Assembly (NCBI RefSeq): GCF_001746295.1
Contig: NZ_MJAH01000024.1
Location: 46,152-110,151, forward strand
DNA from: Streptomyces sp. LUP47B
GTDB lineage: Bacteria > Actinomycetota > Actinomycetes > Streptomycetales > Streptomycetaceae
Direction: 5' to 3'
Length of the DNA: 64,000 bases
Positions 35,255 through 43,106 of the stretch are shown piece after piece. Position 1 is the first letter of the stretch, and the number at the start of each line of letters is the position of its first letter. The notes under the pieces are model-generated. The model did no database searches. It was not told the DNA's origin and saw only the letters and a program-made list of their open reading frames with translations. Both the position numbers and the translations under genes were made by a program.

Positions 35255-35705
35255 CCAGCACGGTGACCCGCCACTCCTGAATCCCCTTGCACGAGACCTG
35301 GCCGGCCTCGGTTGCGCACAGCGGCCGCTGTGAACTCAGCCGCACCTGTCCCGCCGAGACCGCCTTGTAGGCGGAACTCGCGTCACCGGGCAGCAGGACG
35401 ATGCCGCTGTTGGTGGCCTCCAGGCCGCTGCCGTCGACGGTGACCGGCTTCCAGGGGCGGTTCCTGGTCCCGTCCAGGCTGATCCGGATCGTGTCGCCCA
35501 CCGCGAGGCACACGGTGTCCCCGCTGTCGGTGGCGCCGAGTTCCGAGCGGGTCGTACACCCCGTCGCGGTGGGCGTGGAGGTGGGGGAGGACGGCGACAC
35601 ACTGTCGCCGCCTCCCCCCTTTCCGTTCCCGGCTTCGGTGCCGCAGCCCGCGAGGAGCAGCGTCAGCGTCGCGAGGGCGAGGGTCGTCTTGCGGATCGGG
35701 CGCAT
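35247..35705 (-). CDS. small lipoprotein of unknown function
   Basis: The 152-residue protein has a lipoprotein signal ending in the lipobox LLAGC (Cys about residue 21). A Gly/Ser/Thr linker and a beta-rich domain with two cysteine pairs (GCTTRSELG, TVCLAVGD, LCATEAGQVSC) follow. It is expected on the outer face of the membrane. It lies directly downstream of nrdB in the same direction but is unrelated to nucleotide metabolism. Its 3' end overlaps the convergent secreted-protein gene by 8 bp. Confidence 0.75.
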   Translation of the reverse strand: MRPIRKTTLALATLTLLLAGCGTEAGNGKGGGGDSVSPSSPTSTPTATGCTTRSELGATDSGDTVCLAVGDTIRISLDGTRNRPWKPVTVDGSGLEATNSGIVLLPGDASSAYKAVSAGQVRLSSQRPLCATEAGQVSCKGIQEWRVTVLVT

Positions 35706-35756
35706 GAATGGCCTCCTTCCCTCTTGGACGTACCACGCACCTGCCCGGATCCCGGC

Positions 35757-36767
35757 CTAGAAGTCCTCGTCCAGATCGACCGTGCCCTCCACCGCCACCT
35801 GATAGGCGGACGGACGCCGCTCGAAGAAGTTGGTCAGCTCCTGGACGCCCTGCAGCTCCATGAAGGAGAAGGGGTTCTCGGAGCCGTACACCGGGGCGAA
35901 GCCGAGGCGTGTCAGGCGCTGGTCGGCGACGCACTCCAGGTACTGCCGCATCGACTCGGTGTTCATGCCCGGCAGCCCGTCCCCGCACAGGTCACGCGCG
36001 AACTGCAGCTCCGCCTCCACGGCCTCCGCCAGCATGTCGGTGACCTGCTGCCGGAGCCGGTCGTCGAACAGCTCCGGCTCCTCCTTGCGGACGGTGTCGA
36101 CCACGTCGAAGGCGAAGGACATGTGCATGGTCTCGTCGCGGAACACCCAGTTGGTGCCGGTGGCGAGGCCGTGCAGCAGGCCCCGGCTGCGGAACCAGTA
36201 GACGTACGCGAAGGCGCCGTAGAAGAACAGGCCCTCGATGCACGCGGCGAAGCAGATCAGGTTGAGCAGGAAGCGGCGGCGGTCGGACCGGGACTGCAGA
36301 CTGTCCAGCTTCTCCACCTCGTTGATCCACTTGAAGCAGAACTCGGCCTTCTCGCGGATCGAGGGGATGCTCTCGACGGCGTCGAAGGCCGCGGTCCGGT
36401 CCTCCGGGTCGGGGAGGTAGGTGTCCAGGAGCGTCAGATAGAACTGGACGTGGACGGCCTCCTCGAAGAGCTGCCGGCTCAGGTAGAGCCGCGCCTCGGG
36501 GGAGTTGATGTGCTTGTACAGCGTCAGCACCAGGTTGTTCGCGACGATCGAGTCGCCGGTCGCGAAGAACGCGACCAGCCGGCCGATCATGTGCTGCTCA
36601 CCCTCGGACAGCTTCGCCAGGTCGGACACGTCCGAGTGGAGGTCGACCTCCTCGACGGTCCAGGTGTTCTTGATCGCGTCCCGGTAGCGCTCGTAGAAGT
36701 CGGGGTAGCGCATGGGACGCAGAGTGAGCTCGAAGCCGGGGTCGAGCAGGTTCTGGTTGCTGGACAT
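35757..36767 (-). CDS. nrdB: class Ia ribonucleotide reductase small subunit
   Basis: The 336-residue protein carries the diiron and radical residues at spacings that match E. coli R2: D72, E103 and H106 as first ligands and Y110 as radical tyrosine (equivalents of D84, E115, H118, Y122). Later ligands are in RDETMHMSFAF. The acidic C-terminus (VDLDEDF) would dock on NrdA. The ATG overlaps the nrdA stop (TAATG). It supplies the tyrosyl radical for reduction of ribonucleoside diphosphates. Confidence 0.95.
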   Translation of the reverse strand: MSSNQNLLDPGFELTLRPMRYPDFYERYRDAIKNTWTVEEVDLHSDVSDLAKLSEGEQHMIGRLVAFFATGDSIVANNLVLTLYKHINSPEARLYLSRQLFEEAVHVQFYLTLLDTYLPDPEDRTAAFDAVESIPSIREKAEFCFKWINEVEKLDSLQSRSDRRRFLLNLICFAACIEGLFFYGAFAYVYWFRSRGLLHGLATGTNWVFRDETMHMSFAFDVVDTVRKEEPELFDDRLRQQVTDMLAEAVEAELQFARDLCGDGLPGMNTESMRQYLECVADQRLTRLGFAPVYGSENPFSFMELQGVQELTNFFERRPSAYQVAVEGTVDLDEDF

Positions 36768-39127
36768 TACTGGCAGGCCTCGCAGGACTCGGGGTTCTCA
36801 AGGGAGCAGGCGACCGCGTCTTCGGGGGCCGGCTGCTGGACGGGGACCGTCGCCCGGGCGGCGCGGGCGATACGGGTCGCCGGGCGCGAGCGCAGGTAGT
36901 ACGTCGTCTTCAGCCCGGACTTCCAGGCGTACGCGTACATCGAGGAGAGCTTGCCGATGGTCGGCGTCTCCAGGAAGAGGTTCAGGGACTGGGACTGGTC
37001 GAGGAACGGGGTCCGCGCCGCGGCCATGTCGATCAGACCGCGCTGCGGGATCTCCCACGCCGTGCGGTACAGCGCCCGTACGTCCTCGGGGATCCACGCG
37101 AAGCCCTGCACCGAGCCGTTCGAGTCGCGCAGCGCCTCACGGGTGCGTGCGTCCCAGACGCCGAGCTTCTTCAACTCGGCCACCAGATACGAGTTGACCT
37201 GGAGGAACTCCCCGGACAGCGTCTCGCGCTTGAACAGGTTGGAGACCTGCGGCTCGATGCACTCGTACACACCGGCGATCGACGCGATGGTGGCGGTGGG
37301 CGCGATGGCGAGCAGTAGCGAGTTGCGCAGTCCGGTGACGGCGATACGGTCGCGCAGGGCCGCCCACCGCTCGGGCCAGGTGAGTTCGACGCCGTAGTGG
37401 TCGGGGTGCAGGACACCCTGGGCGGTACGGGTCTTCTCCCAGGCCGGCAGCGGGCCGCTCCGTTCGGCGAGGTCGGCGGATGCCTCGTAGGCGGCGAGCA
37501 TGACGCGCTCGGCGATCCGGGTGGAGAGTTCCTTCGCCTCCGGGGAGTCGAAGGGCAGCCGCAGCTTGAAGAAGACGTCCTGGAGACCCATCGCGCCGAG
37601 CCCCACGGGACGCCACTTGGCGTTGGACCGCCCGGCCTGCTCGGTCGGATAGAAGTTGATGTCGACGACCCGGTCGAGGAAGGTCACGGCGGTGCGGACG
37701 GTGGCGTCCAGCCGCTCCCAGTCGATGTCGCCGGTCGCCGTGTCGACGAACGCGCCCAGGTTCACGGACCCCAGGTTGCACACCGCCGTCTCCCCGTCGT
37801 CCGTGACCTCCAGGATCTCCGTGCAGAGGTTGGAGGAGTGGACGACATGGCCCGGGACGGCCGTCTGGTTGGCCGTGCGGTTGGCGGCGTCCTTGAAGGT
37901 CATCCAGCCGTTGCCGGTCTGCGCGAGGGTACGCATCATGCGGCCGTAGAGGTCACGCGCGGGGATCGTCTTCTTCGCGAGCCCCGCGGCCTCGGCCTTC
38001 CGGTACGCGGCGTCGAACTCCTCGCCCCACAGGTCGACCAGCTCGGGCACGTCGGCGGGGGAGAAGAGGGACCACTCGGCGTCCGCGTTCACCCGGCGCA
38101 TGAACTCGTCCGGGACCCAGTGCGCGAGGTTCAGGTTGTGCGTACGGCGGGCGTCCTCACCGGTGTTGTCCCTGAGCTCCAGGAACTCCTCGATGTCGGA
38201 GTGCCACGTCTCCAGGTAGACGGCGGCCGCACCCTTGCGCCGGCCGCCCTGGTTCACGGCGGCGACCGAGGCGTCGAGGGTCTTGAGGAACGGGACGATG
38301 CCGTTGGAGTGCCCGTTGGTGCCCCGGATCAGCGAACCGCGGCTGCGGATACGGGAGTACGACAGACCGATGCCGCCCGCGTGCTTCGAGAGGTTGGCGA
38401 CCTGGTGGTAGCGGTCGTAGATGGAGTCGAGCTCGTCCTTCGGGGAGTCGAGGAGGTAGCAGGACGACATCTGGGGGTGCCGGGTGCCGGAGTTGAAGAG
38501 GGTGGGGGAGGAGGGGAGGTAGTCGAGGCGGCTCATCAGCGCGTAGAGCGCGGCGACCTCGTCCAGTGCCCGGACCGTGTCGTCCTCGGCGAGTCCGGAC
38601 GCCACCCGGAGCAGGAAGTGCTGGGGCGTCTCGATCACCTTGCGGGTGAGGGGGTGCCGGAGGAGGTACCGGCTGTGGAGGGTGCGGAGGCCGAAGTAGC
38701 CGAAGCGGTCGTCGGCGTCCGTGTCGACCAGGGCGTCGAGCCGCTCGGCGTGGACCCGCACGAACTCGGCGGTGCGGTCGGCGATGAGACCCTCGCGGTG
38801 TCCGACGGCCACCGATCCGGTGAACGACGTGACGCCCTGCGAGGCGGCCTCCGCGGCGATGGTGACGGTCAGCAGCCGGGCCGCCAGCCTGCTGTACACC
38901 GGGTCCTCGGAGATGAGACCGGCCGCCGCCTCGGTGGCCAGCTCGCGCAACTCCGTCACGTCCGCCCGAGCGGACCGGCCGCGGAGCGTGGCGGCGGCGA
39001 CCCGTCCGGGGTCGGCGTCGGGCAGGTCGGCGGTCAGCTCTGTCAGGGTCCGCAGCAACGCGGTTCCGGGACCGTCCTCGTCCACAAAGGTGGTCGCTGA
39101 GGCCGGGTCGGCTGGCGCGATGGTCAC
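36767..39127 (-). CDS. nrdA: class Ia ribonucleotide reductase large subunit
   Basis: The 786-residue enzyme has the radical-site motif SSNLCTEI, the two redox cysteines in QMSSCYLLD and TAVCNLGSVN, and the C-terminal CEAC thiol shuttle. It makes dNDPs with NrdB. I see no KRDG-type ATP-cone at the N-terminus, which starts VTIAPADPAS and goes straight to helical sequence, so dATP activity control may be missing. The GTG has a GGGAG site 8 nt upstream. A cobalamin riboswitch precedes it, so it should be shut off when B12 is available for the class II enzyme. Confidence 0.95.
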   Translation of the reverse strand: MTIAPADPASATTFVDEDGPGTALLRTLTELTADLPDADPGRVAAATLRGRSARADVTELRELATEAAAGLISEDPVYSRLAARLLTVTIAAEAASQGVTSFTGSVAVGHREGLIADRTAEFVRVHAERLDALVDTDADDRFGYFGLRTLHSRYLLRHPLTRKVIETPQHFLLRVASGLAEDDTVRALDEVAALYALMSRLDYLPSSPTLFNSGTRHPQMSSCYLLDSPKDELDSIYDRYHQVANLSKHAGGIGLSYSRIRSRGSLIRGTNGHSNGIVPFLKTLDASVAAVNQGGRRKGAAAVYLETWHSDIEEFLELRDNTGEDARRTHNLNLAHWVPDEFMRRVNADAEWSLFSPADVPELVDLWGEEFDAAYRKAEAAGLAKKTIPARDLYGRMMRTLAQTGNGWMTFKDAANRTANQTAVPGHVVHSSNLCTEILEVTDDGETAVCNLGSVNLGAFVDTATGDIDWERLDATVRTAVTFLDRVVDINFYPTEQAGRSNAKWRPVGLGAMGLQDVFFKLRLPFDSPEAKELSTRIAERVMLAAYEASADLAERSGPLPAWEKTRTAQGVLHPDHYGVELTWPERWAALRDRIAVTGLRNSLLLAIAPTATIASIAGVYECIEPQVSNLFKRETLSGEFLQVNSYLVAELKKLGVWDARTREALRDSNGSVQGFAWIPEDVRALYRTAWEIPQRGLIDMAAARTPFLDQSQSLNLFLETPTIGKLSSMYAYAWKSGLKTTYYLRSRPATRIARAARATVPVQQPAPEDAVACSLENPESCEACQ

Positions 39128-39254
39128 GTGGGGCTCTCCCTCGCTGGGCACGGGGCCTTGCGGAGGGCAGGCGGCAGCACACGAGCGCACACGGCGTCGC
39201 GCCCACCGGCCCATTCCACGAGGCCCGGACGTCAGGACACCCGGGCCGTATGGC

Positions 39255-39400
39255 TCGGGCGTGCTGTCGGCAGGTCCTCGGACTGACTCTCATATGTGCT
39301 TACACACGCATGAGTACACCGTTGCGGGACAGTTCCGGATTCACACCGGATTCCCCTGCGGCGACAGCGAGCATGAGCATACATCTTGTGCCGGGTGAGG
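39255..39400 (-). promoter_or_regulatory. cobalamin riboswitch upstream of nrdAB
   Basis: On the minus strand GGTGTGAATCCGG and CTGTCCCGCAAC (39321-39347) are followed by AGTCCGAGGACCTGCC (39269-39284). These are the conserved core and B12 box of AdoCbl riboswitches. The boundaries are approximate. The remaining part of the 305-nt gap to the GNAT gene should hold the expression platform and promoter. Confidence 0.9.
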
Positions 39401-39432
39401 AAAGCAGGCCCATATGTTGTGTCGCGGTGACT

Positions 39433-39930
39433 TCAGAGCGTCAACTCGTAGGCGAGAAGCGTGAAGTCGTCGCCGGGTATCGGGTGCCAGTCGCGTTCGG
39501 GGGCGCGGGTGAAGCCGAGGCGTTCGTAGATGCGGTGGGCGGTGTGCATCGTGGGCTGGGTGCACAGGACGACGCCGGTGGCCGCGCCGCTCGCGCGGTC
39601 GACGCAGGCCTGTACGAGGGCTTGACCGACGCCTCTGCCGCGGGCCGCGTGCGCCATCGCGAGCATGCGGATCTCGGCCTCTCCGGGGCGGGCGAGGTCG
39701 GCCAGGGGGCCACCGGAGGGGACGAAGGTGACTCCGCCGAGGATGTTGCCGTTCTCCGTGGCCACCAGGACCTCCGCGGCGGACGCCCGCTTGGCCACGT
39801 CCTTGAGTTCTTCGAGGTACCAGTCGCTCTCACCGAACAGGAGAAGGCCGTCCTGGAGGTAGGCCTGGGCGGTGATCTCACCGAGGGCTTCGTAGTCGGC
39901 GGGTTCCGCGGGGCGGATCAGGATGTCCAT
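39433..39930 (-). CDS. GNAT family N-acetyltransferase
   Basis: This is a 165-residue acetyltransferase with a typical N-terminal strand (ILIRPAEPADYEALGEI) and the acetyl-CoA loop in MLAMAHAARGRGVGQALV. The substrate is unknown. The ATG at 39930 gives family length. It lies upstream of the riboswitch in the same direction, so read-through into nrdAB is possible but the riboswitch would still control them. Confidence 0.88.
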   Translation of the reverse strand: MDILIRPAEPADYEALGEITAQAYLQDGLLLFGESDWYLEELKDVAKRASAAEVLVATENGNILGGVTFVPSGGPLADLARPGEAEIRMLAMAHAARGRGVGQALVQACVDRASGAATGVVLCTQPTMHTAHRIYERLGFTRAPERDWHPIPGDDFTLLAYELTL

Positions 39931-39959
39931 GCGGGTGAGTGTGCCCGACGGACACGACA

Positions 39960-39992
39960 ACGGGCCGCCGGAGGAGAACTCCGACGGCCCGT
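39960..39992 (-). terminator. terminator after the symporter gene
   Basis: A 14-bp stem with one mismatch (ACGGGCCGCCGGAG) and a 5-nt loop lies 12 nt past the symporter stop. Confidence 0.7.
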
Positions 39993-40003
39993 GCACACCG
40001 TGA

Positions 40004-41614
40004 CTAGTGGCTCGTACCCGCGGTCGCCGGCGGAAGCTCCACCTGGACCCCCGGGTCGCCCGCGTCCGCCGTGTAGTCCTCCGGGCTGGTCTCGTCCACC
40101 CCGTCGGGGACCTTGGCCGCCTTCAGGGCGAAGGTCAGGACCACCGTCACGACGACGTTGAGCACGAAAGCGGTCAGGCCGATGTAGCCGATCTCGCCGA
40201 TGCCCGGGATCTCCTTCGCCGAACCGCCGAAGTGCTTCTGGGTCGGGGAGGCGACGCCGTACGCGGCGACCGTGCCGTAGACCATGCCGACCGCCCAGCC
40301 GGCGAGCAGAGCCCAGCGGTGGAACCAGCGGGTGAAGAGACCGCCGACCAGGGCCGGGAAGGTCTGCAGGATCCATATGCCGCCGAGCAGCTGGAAGTTG
40401 ATGGCGACCGTCTTGTCCATCGTGAGGACGAAGACCAGCGCACCCACCTTCACCAGCAGGGACACCAGCTTGGAGACCTTGGTCTCCTGCGCGGGCGTGG
40501 CGTCCGGCTTGATGAAGTCCTTGTAGATGTTGCGGGTGAACAGGTTCGCGGCCGCGATCGACATGATGGCCGCCGGGACCAGCGCGCCGATGCCGATCGC
40601 CGCGAAGGCCACGCCCGCGAACCAGTCCGGGAACATGTCCTCGAACAGTTGCGGGATCGCCAACTGCGGGTTGGTGACCTTGACTCCGGCCGCGATCGCC
40701 ATGAAACCGAGCAGCGCGAGCAGGCCCAGCATCAGCGAGTACAGCGGCAGGATCGTGGTGTTGCGGCGGATCACCTCACGGCTGCGGGAGGAGAGCGTCG
40801 CGGTGATCGAGTGCGGGTACATGAAGAGCGCGAGCGCGGAGCCCAGTGCCAGCGTGGCGTACGTCCACTGGCCCGCCTCCAGCGGGACGAGGCCGCCGGC
40901 CTTGGCCGCCGTGTACTTCTCGCTCGCCGCGCCGAAGACGTCGTCGAACCCGCCCAGCTTGACCGGGACGTAGATGATCGCCACCGCGATGACGATGTAG
41001 ATCAGCGTGTCCTTCACGAACGCGATCAGGGCGGGGGCCCGCAGGCCGGAGGAGTACGTGTAGGCCGCGAGGACACCGAAGGCGATCAGCAGCGGGAGGT
41101 CCTTGACGAACCAGTTCGTGTTCTCGCCGCCGCCGACGCCCATCACATCGAGGACCGCCTGGATACCGACCAGTTGGAGCGCGATGTACGGCATGGTCGC
41201 GAGGATGCCGGTGACCGCCACCGCCAGCGACAGGCCCTTGGAGCCGAAGCGGCCGCGCACGAAGTCCGAGGTCGTCACGTATCCGTGCTTGTGGGAGACC
41301 GACCACAGGCGGGGCAGGAACGTGAAGATCAGCGGGTACACCAGGATGGTGTACGGCACCGCGAAGAAGCCGGCCGCGCCCGCCGCGTAGATCGCCGCGG
41401 GGACCGCGACGAACGTGTACGCCGTGTAGAGGTCACCGCCGAGCAGGAACCAGGTGACCCAGGTGCCGAACGACCGGCCGCCCAGGCCCCATTCGTCGAG
41501 GCTGTGCTCGTTGTCGGCCTTGCGCCAGCGCGCGGCCAGGAAGCCCATGACCGTGACGGCCAGGAAGAAGATGATGAAGACGGCGAGTGCCACGCCGTTG
41601 ACGCCGTCGTTCAC
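40004..41614 (-). CDS. sodium:solute symporter, MctC/MctP-like monocarboxylate transporter
   Basis: The 536-residue protein has about 13 transmembrane helices and the SSS-family core (GGRSFGTWVTWFLLGGDLYTAYTF in the first helices, YSLMLGLLALLGFMAIAAG later). Pairing with a DUF3311 protein is typical of actinobacterial uptake systems for acetate, pyruvate or propionate. The GTG overlaps the upstream stop (GTGA). The substrate is inferred from family and context only. Confidence 0.85.
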   Translation of the reverse strand: MNDGVNGVALAVFIIFFLAVTVMGFLAARWRKADNEHSLDEWGLGGRSFGTWVTWFLLGGDLYTAYTFVAVPAAIYAAGAAGFFAVPYTILVYPLIFTFLPRLWSVSHKHGYVTTSDFVRGRFGSKGLSLAVAVTGILATMPYIALQLVGIQAVLDVMGVGGGENTNWFVKDLPLLIAFGVLAAYTYSSGLRAPALIAFVKDTLIYIVIAVAIIYVPVKLGGFDDVFGAASEKYTAAKAGGLVPLEAGQWTYATLALGSALALFMYPHSITATLSSRSREVIRRNTTILPLYSLMLGLLALLGFMAIAAGVKVTNPQLAIPQLFEDMFPDWFAGVAFAAIGIGALVPAAIMSIAAANLFTRNIYKDFIKPDATPAQETKVSKLVSLLVKVGALVFVLTMDKTVAINFQLLGGIWILQTFPALVGGLFTRWFHRWALLAGWAVGMVYGTVAAYGVASPTQKHFGGSAKEIPGIGEIGYIGLTAFVLNVVVTVVLTFALKAAKVPDGVDETSPEDYTADAGDPGVQVELPPATAGTSH

Positions 41615-41862
41615 TTGGTACCTCCGTGGCGGGCCCGCTGGTCACGCTGCCACAGCTTGTACGCGGTCATGGTCAGCGCGGTGGAGATCAGCACCCACAG
41701 CATCTGGTACCAGTAGAAGAACGGGATGCCGATGAACGTGGGGTCGACCTTGGCGTACGAGCCGACCCACAGCATCGCCACGAACGGGGCGACGAGGCAG
41801 AGGGCTATGACCACCCTTGCCGGTGTCACCACCGGCGGTCTCACTTCAGGTGCGTCCGACAT
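41611..41862 (-). CDS. DUF3311 membrane protein, partner of the symporter
   Basis: The 83-residue protein has two transmembrane helices (VVIALCLVAPFVAMLWVGSY and FYWYQMLWVLISTALTM) and a basic tail. DUF3311 proteins are regularly encoded just before SSS-type symporters and are thought to be small accessory subunits. The overlapping start/stop supports joint translation. Confidence 0.85.
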   Translation of the reverse strand: MSDAPEVRPPVVTPARVVIALCLVAPFVAMLWVGSYAKVDPTFIGIPFFYWYQMLWVLISTALTMTAYKLWQRDQRARHGGTK

Positions 41863-42038
41863 TCCGCGACTCCGTCCCCTGGCCGATCACCTGTAACGCG
41901 CAGGCAATCTAGGTCACGGTGTCAGGTGAGCGGAAGACCTCGTCCGCATATCGGTATGTCGATTCTGTGAAGCATCGACAGAAGCATCACCAGCGGCATC
42001 AACAGCAACGGAAGCCCTGGCGGGGATCTCCTTCCTGA

Positions 42039-42800
42039 CTACTCGACAGGCCTCTTGAGGCGGGCCACGAACTTGTACCGGTCGCCCCGGTACACCGACC
42101 GCACCCACTCCACCGGCTCGCCCGTCCGGTCGGACGAGTGGCGGGACAGCATCAGCATCGGCAGGCCCACGTCGGTGCCGAGCAGGCCCGCCTCGCGGGG
42201 GGTGGCCAGGGAGGTCTCGATGGTCTCCTCGGCCTCGGCGAGGTGGACGTCGTAGACCTCGGCCAGCGCCGTGTAGAGGGACGTGTACTTGACCAGCGAC
42301 CTGCGCAGGGCCGGGAAGCGCTTGGCGGACAGGTGGGTCGTCTCGATGGCCATCGGCTCCGCGTTGGCCATGCGCAGGCGCTCGATGCGCAGCACCCGGC
42401 CGCCGGCGGTGATGTCGAGGAGCTCGGCGAGGCGGTCGTCGGCGGTGATGTAGCCGATGTCGAGCAGCTGCGAGGTGGGTTCGAGACCCTGGGCGCGCAT
42501 GTCCTCGGTGTAGGAGGTGAGTTGGAGCGCCTGCGAGACCTTCGGCTTGGCGACGAAGGTGCCCTTGCCCTGGATGCGCTCGAGCCGGCCCTCGACCACC
42601 AGCTCCTGGAGTGCCTGGCGCACGGTGGTGCGGGAGGTGTCGAACTCGGCGGCCAGCGTGCGCTCGGGCGGTACCGGTGTGCCGGGCGACTGGGTCTCCG
42701 TCATGTCGAGCAGGTGCTTCTTCAGGCGGTAGTACTTGGGCACGCGCGCAGTACGGACGCCTGCCCCGCCCGTCTCCGCACTGCTGACGTCGCTGCTCAT
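42039..42800 (-). CDS. dasR: GntR/HutC family global regulator DasR
   Basis: The 253-residue protein has an N-terminal winged helix (ERTLAAEFDTSRTTVRQALQELV) and a C-terminal UTRA effector domain (RIERLRMANAEPMAIETTHL). Length, gene position next to dasABC and the surrounding dre sites identify DasR, the GlcN-6-P-responsive regulator of chitin and GlcNAc use, development and antibiotics. It is divergent from dasA. Two dre-like sequences lie within about 105 nt of its start, consistent with autoregulation. Confidence 0.95.
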   Translation of the reverse strand: MSSDVSSAETGGAGVRTARVPKYYRLKKHLLDMTETQSPGTPVPPERTLAAEFDTSRTTVRQALQELVVEGRLERIQGKGTFVAKPKVSQALQLTSYTEDMRAQGLEPTSQLLDIGYITADDRLAELLDITAGGRVLRIERLRMANAEPMAIETTHLSAKRFPALRRSLVKYTSLYTALAEVYDVHLAEAEETIETSLATPREAGLLGTDVGLPMLMLSRHSSDRTGEPVEWVRSVYRGDRYKFVARLKRPVE

Positions 42801-42866
42801 GGTCTGCCTTCCCGGCTCCGGATGCGGATCACATCGTGATCCCTTCTGTATACCGTCGCCGTCTCT

Positions 42867-42882
42867 TTTGGTCTAGTCCACA
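42867..42882. promoter_or_regulatory. dre site in the dasR promoter region
   Basis: TTTGGTCTAGTCCACA matches the DasR palindrome built around TGGTCTAGACCA. It is about 70 nt upstream of dasR. Confidence 0.8.
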
Positions 42883-42887
42883 GAGGT

Positions 42888-42903
42888 AAGTGGTCTAGCG
42901 GAC
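42888..42903. promoter_or_regulatory. half-conserved dre site
   Basis: AAGTGGTCTAGCGGAC keeps the left half of the DasR palindrome, while the right half is degenerate. It is 5 nt from the stronger site. Confidence 0.5.
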
Positions 42904-43001
42904 GACAGTACTCCGGCGCCGGTGTTTTCGCTGGCTTCTTTACTAATGGTTCCTGCATATGTAGCTCGCATAACGGCTGGTCAGGGCCATTTCGCGGGCT
43001 C

Positions 43002-43030
43002 TTGACAGGCTTCGTGGTCTGGTCCAAGCT
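43002..43030 (+). promoter_or_regulatory. dasA promoter with dre site over the spacer and -10
   Basis: TTGACA is followed by 17 nt and CAAGCT. The dre-like CGTGGTCTGGTCCAAG (43013-43028) covers the spacer and most of the -10, so bound DasR would exclude RNA polymerase. Confidence 0.7.
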
Positions 43031-43036
43031 CCCCCT

Positions 43037-43052
43037 ACTGGTCTACACCATT
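43037..43052. promoter_or_regulatory. dre site just downstream of the dasA promoter
   Basis: ACTGGTCTACACCATT is one of the best matches to the DasR consensus in the window. It lies in the dasA 5' untranslated region. Confidence 0.85.
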
Positions 43053-43106
43053 GGTCCAGGTCCCGGCCTGTGGGCGGGAGGTGTGGGCATCCCTGAGGAG
43101 GGTGGC

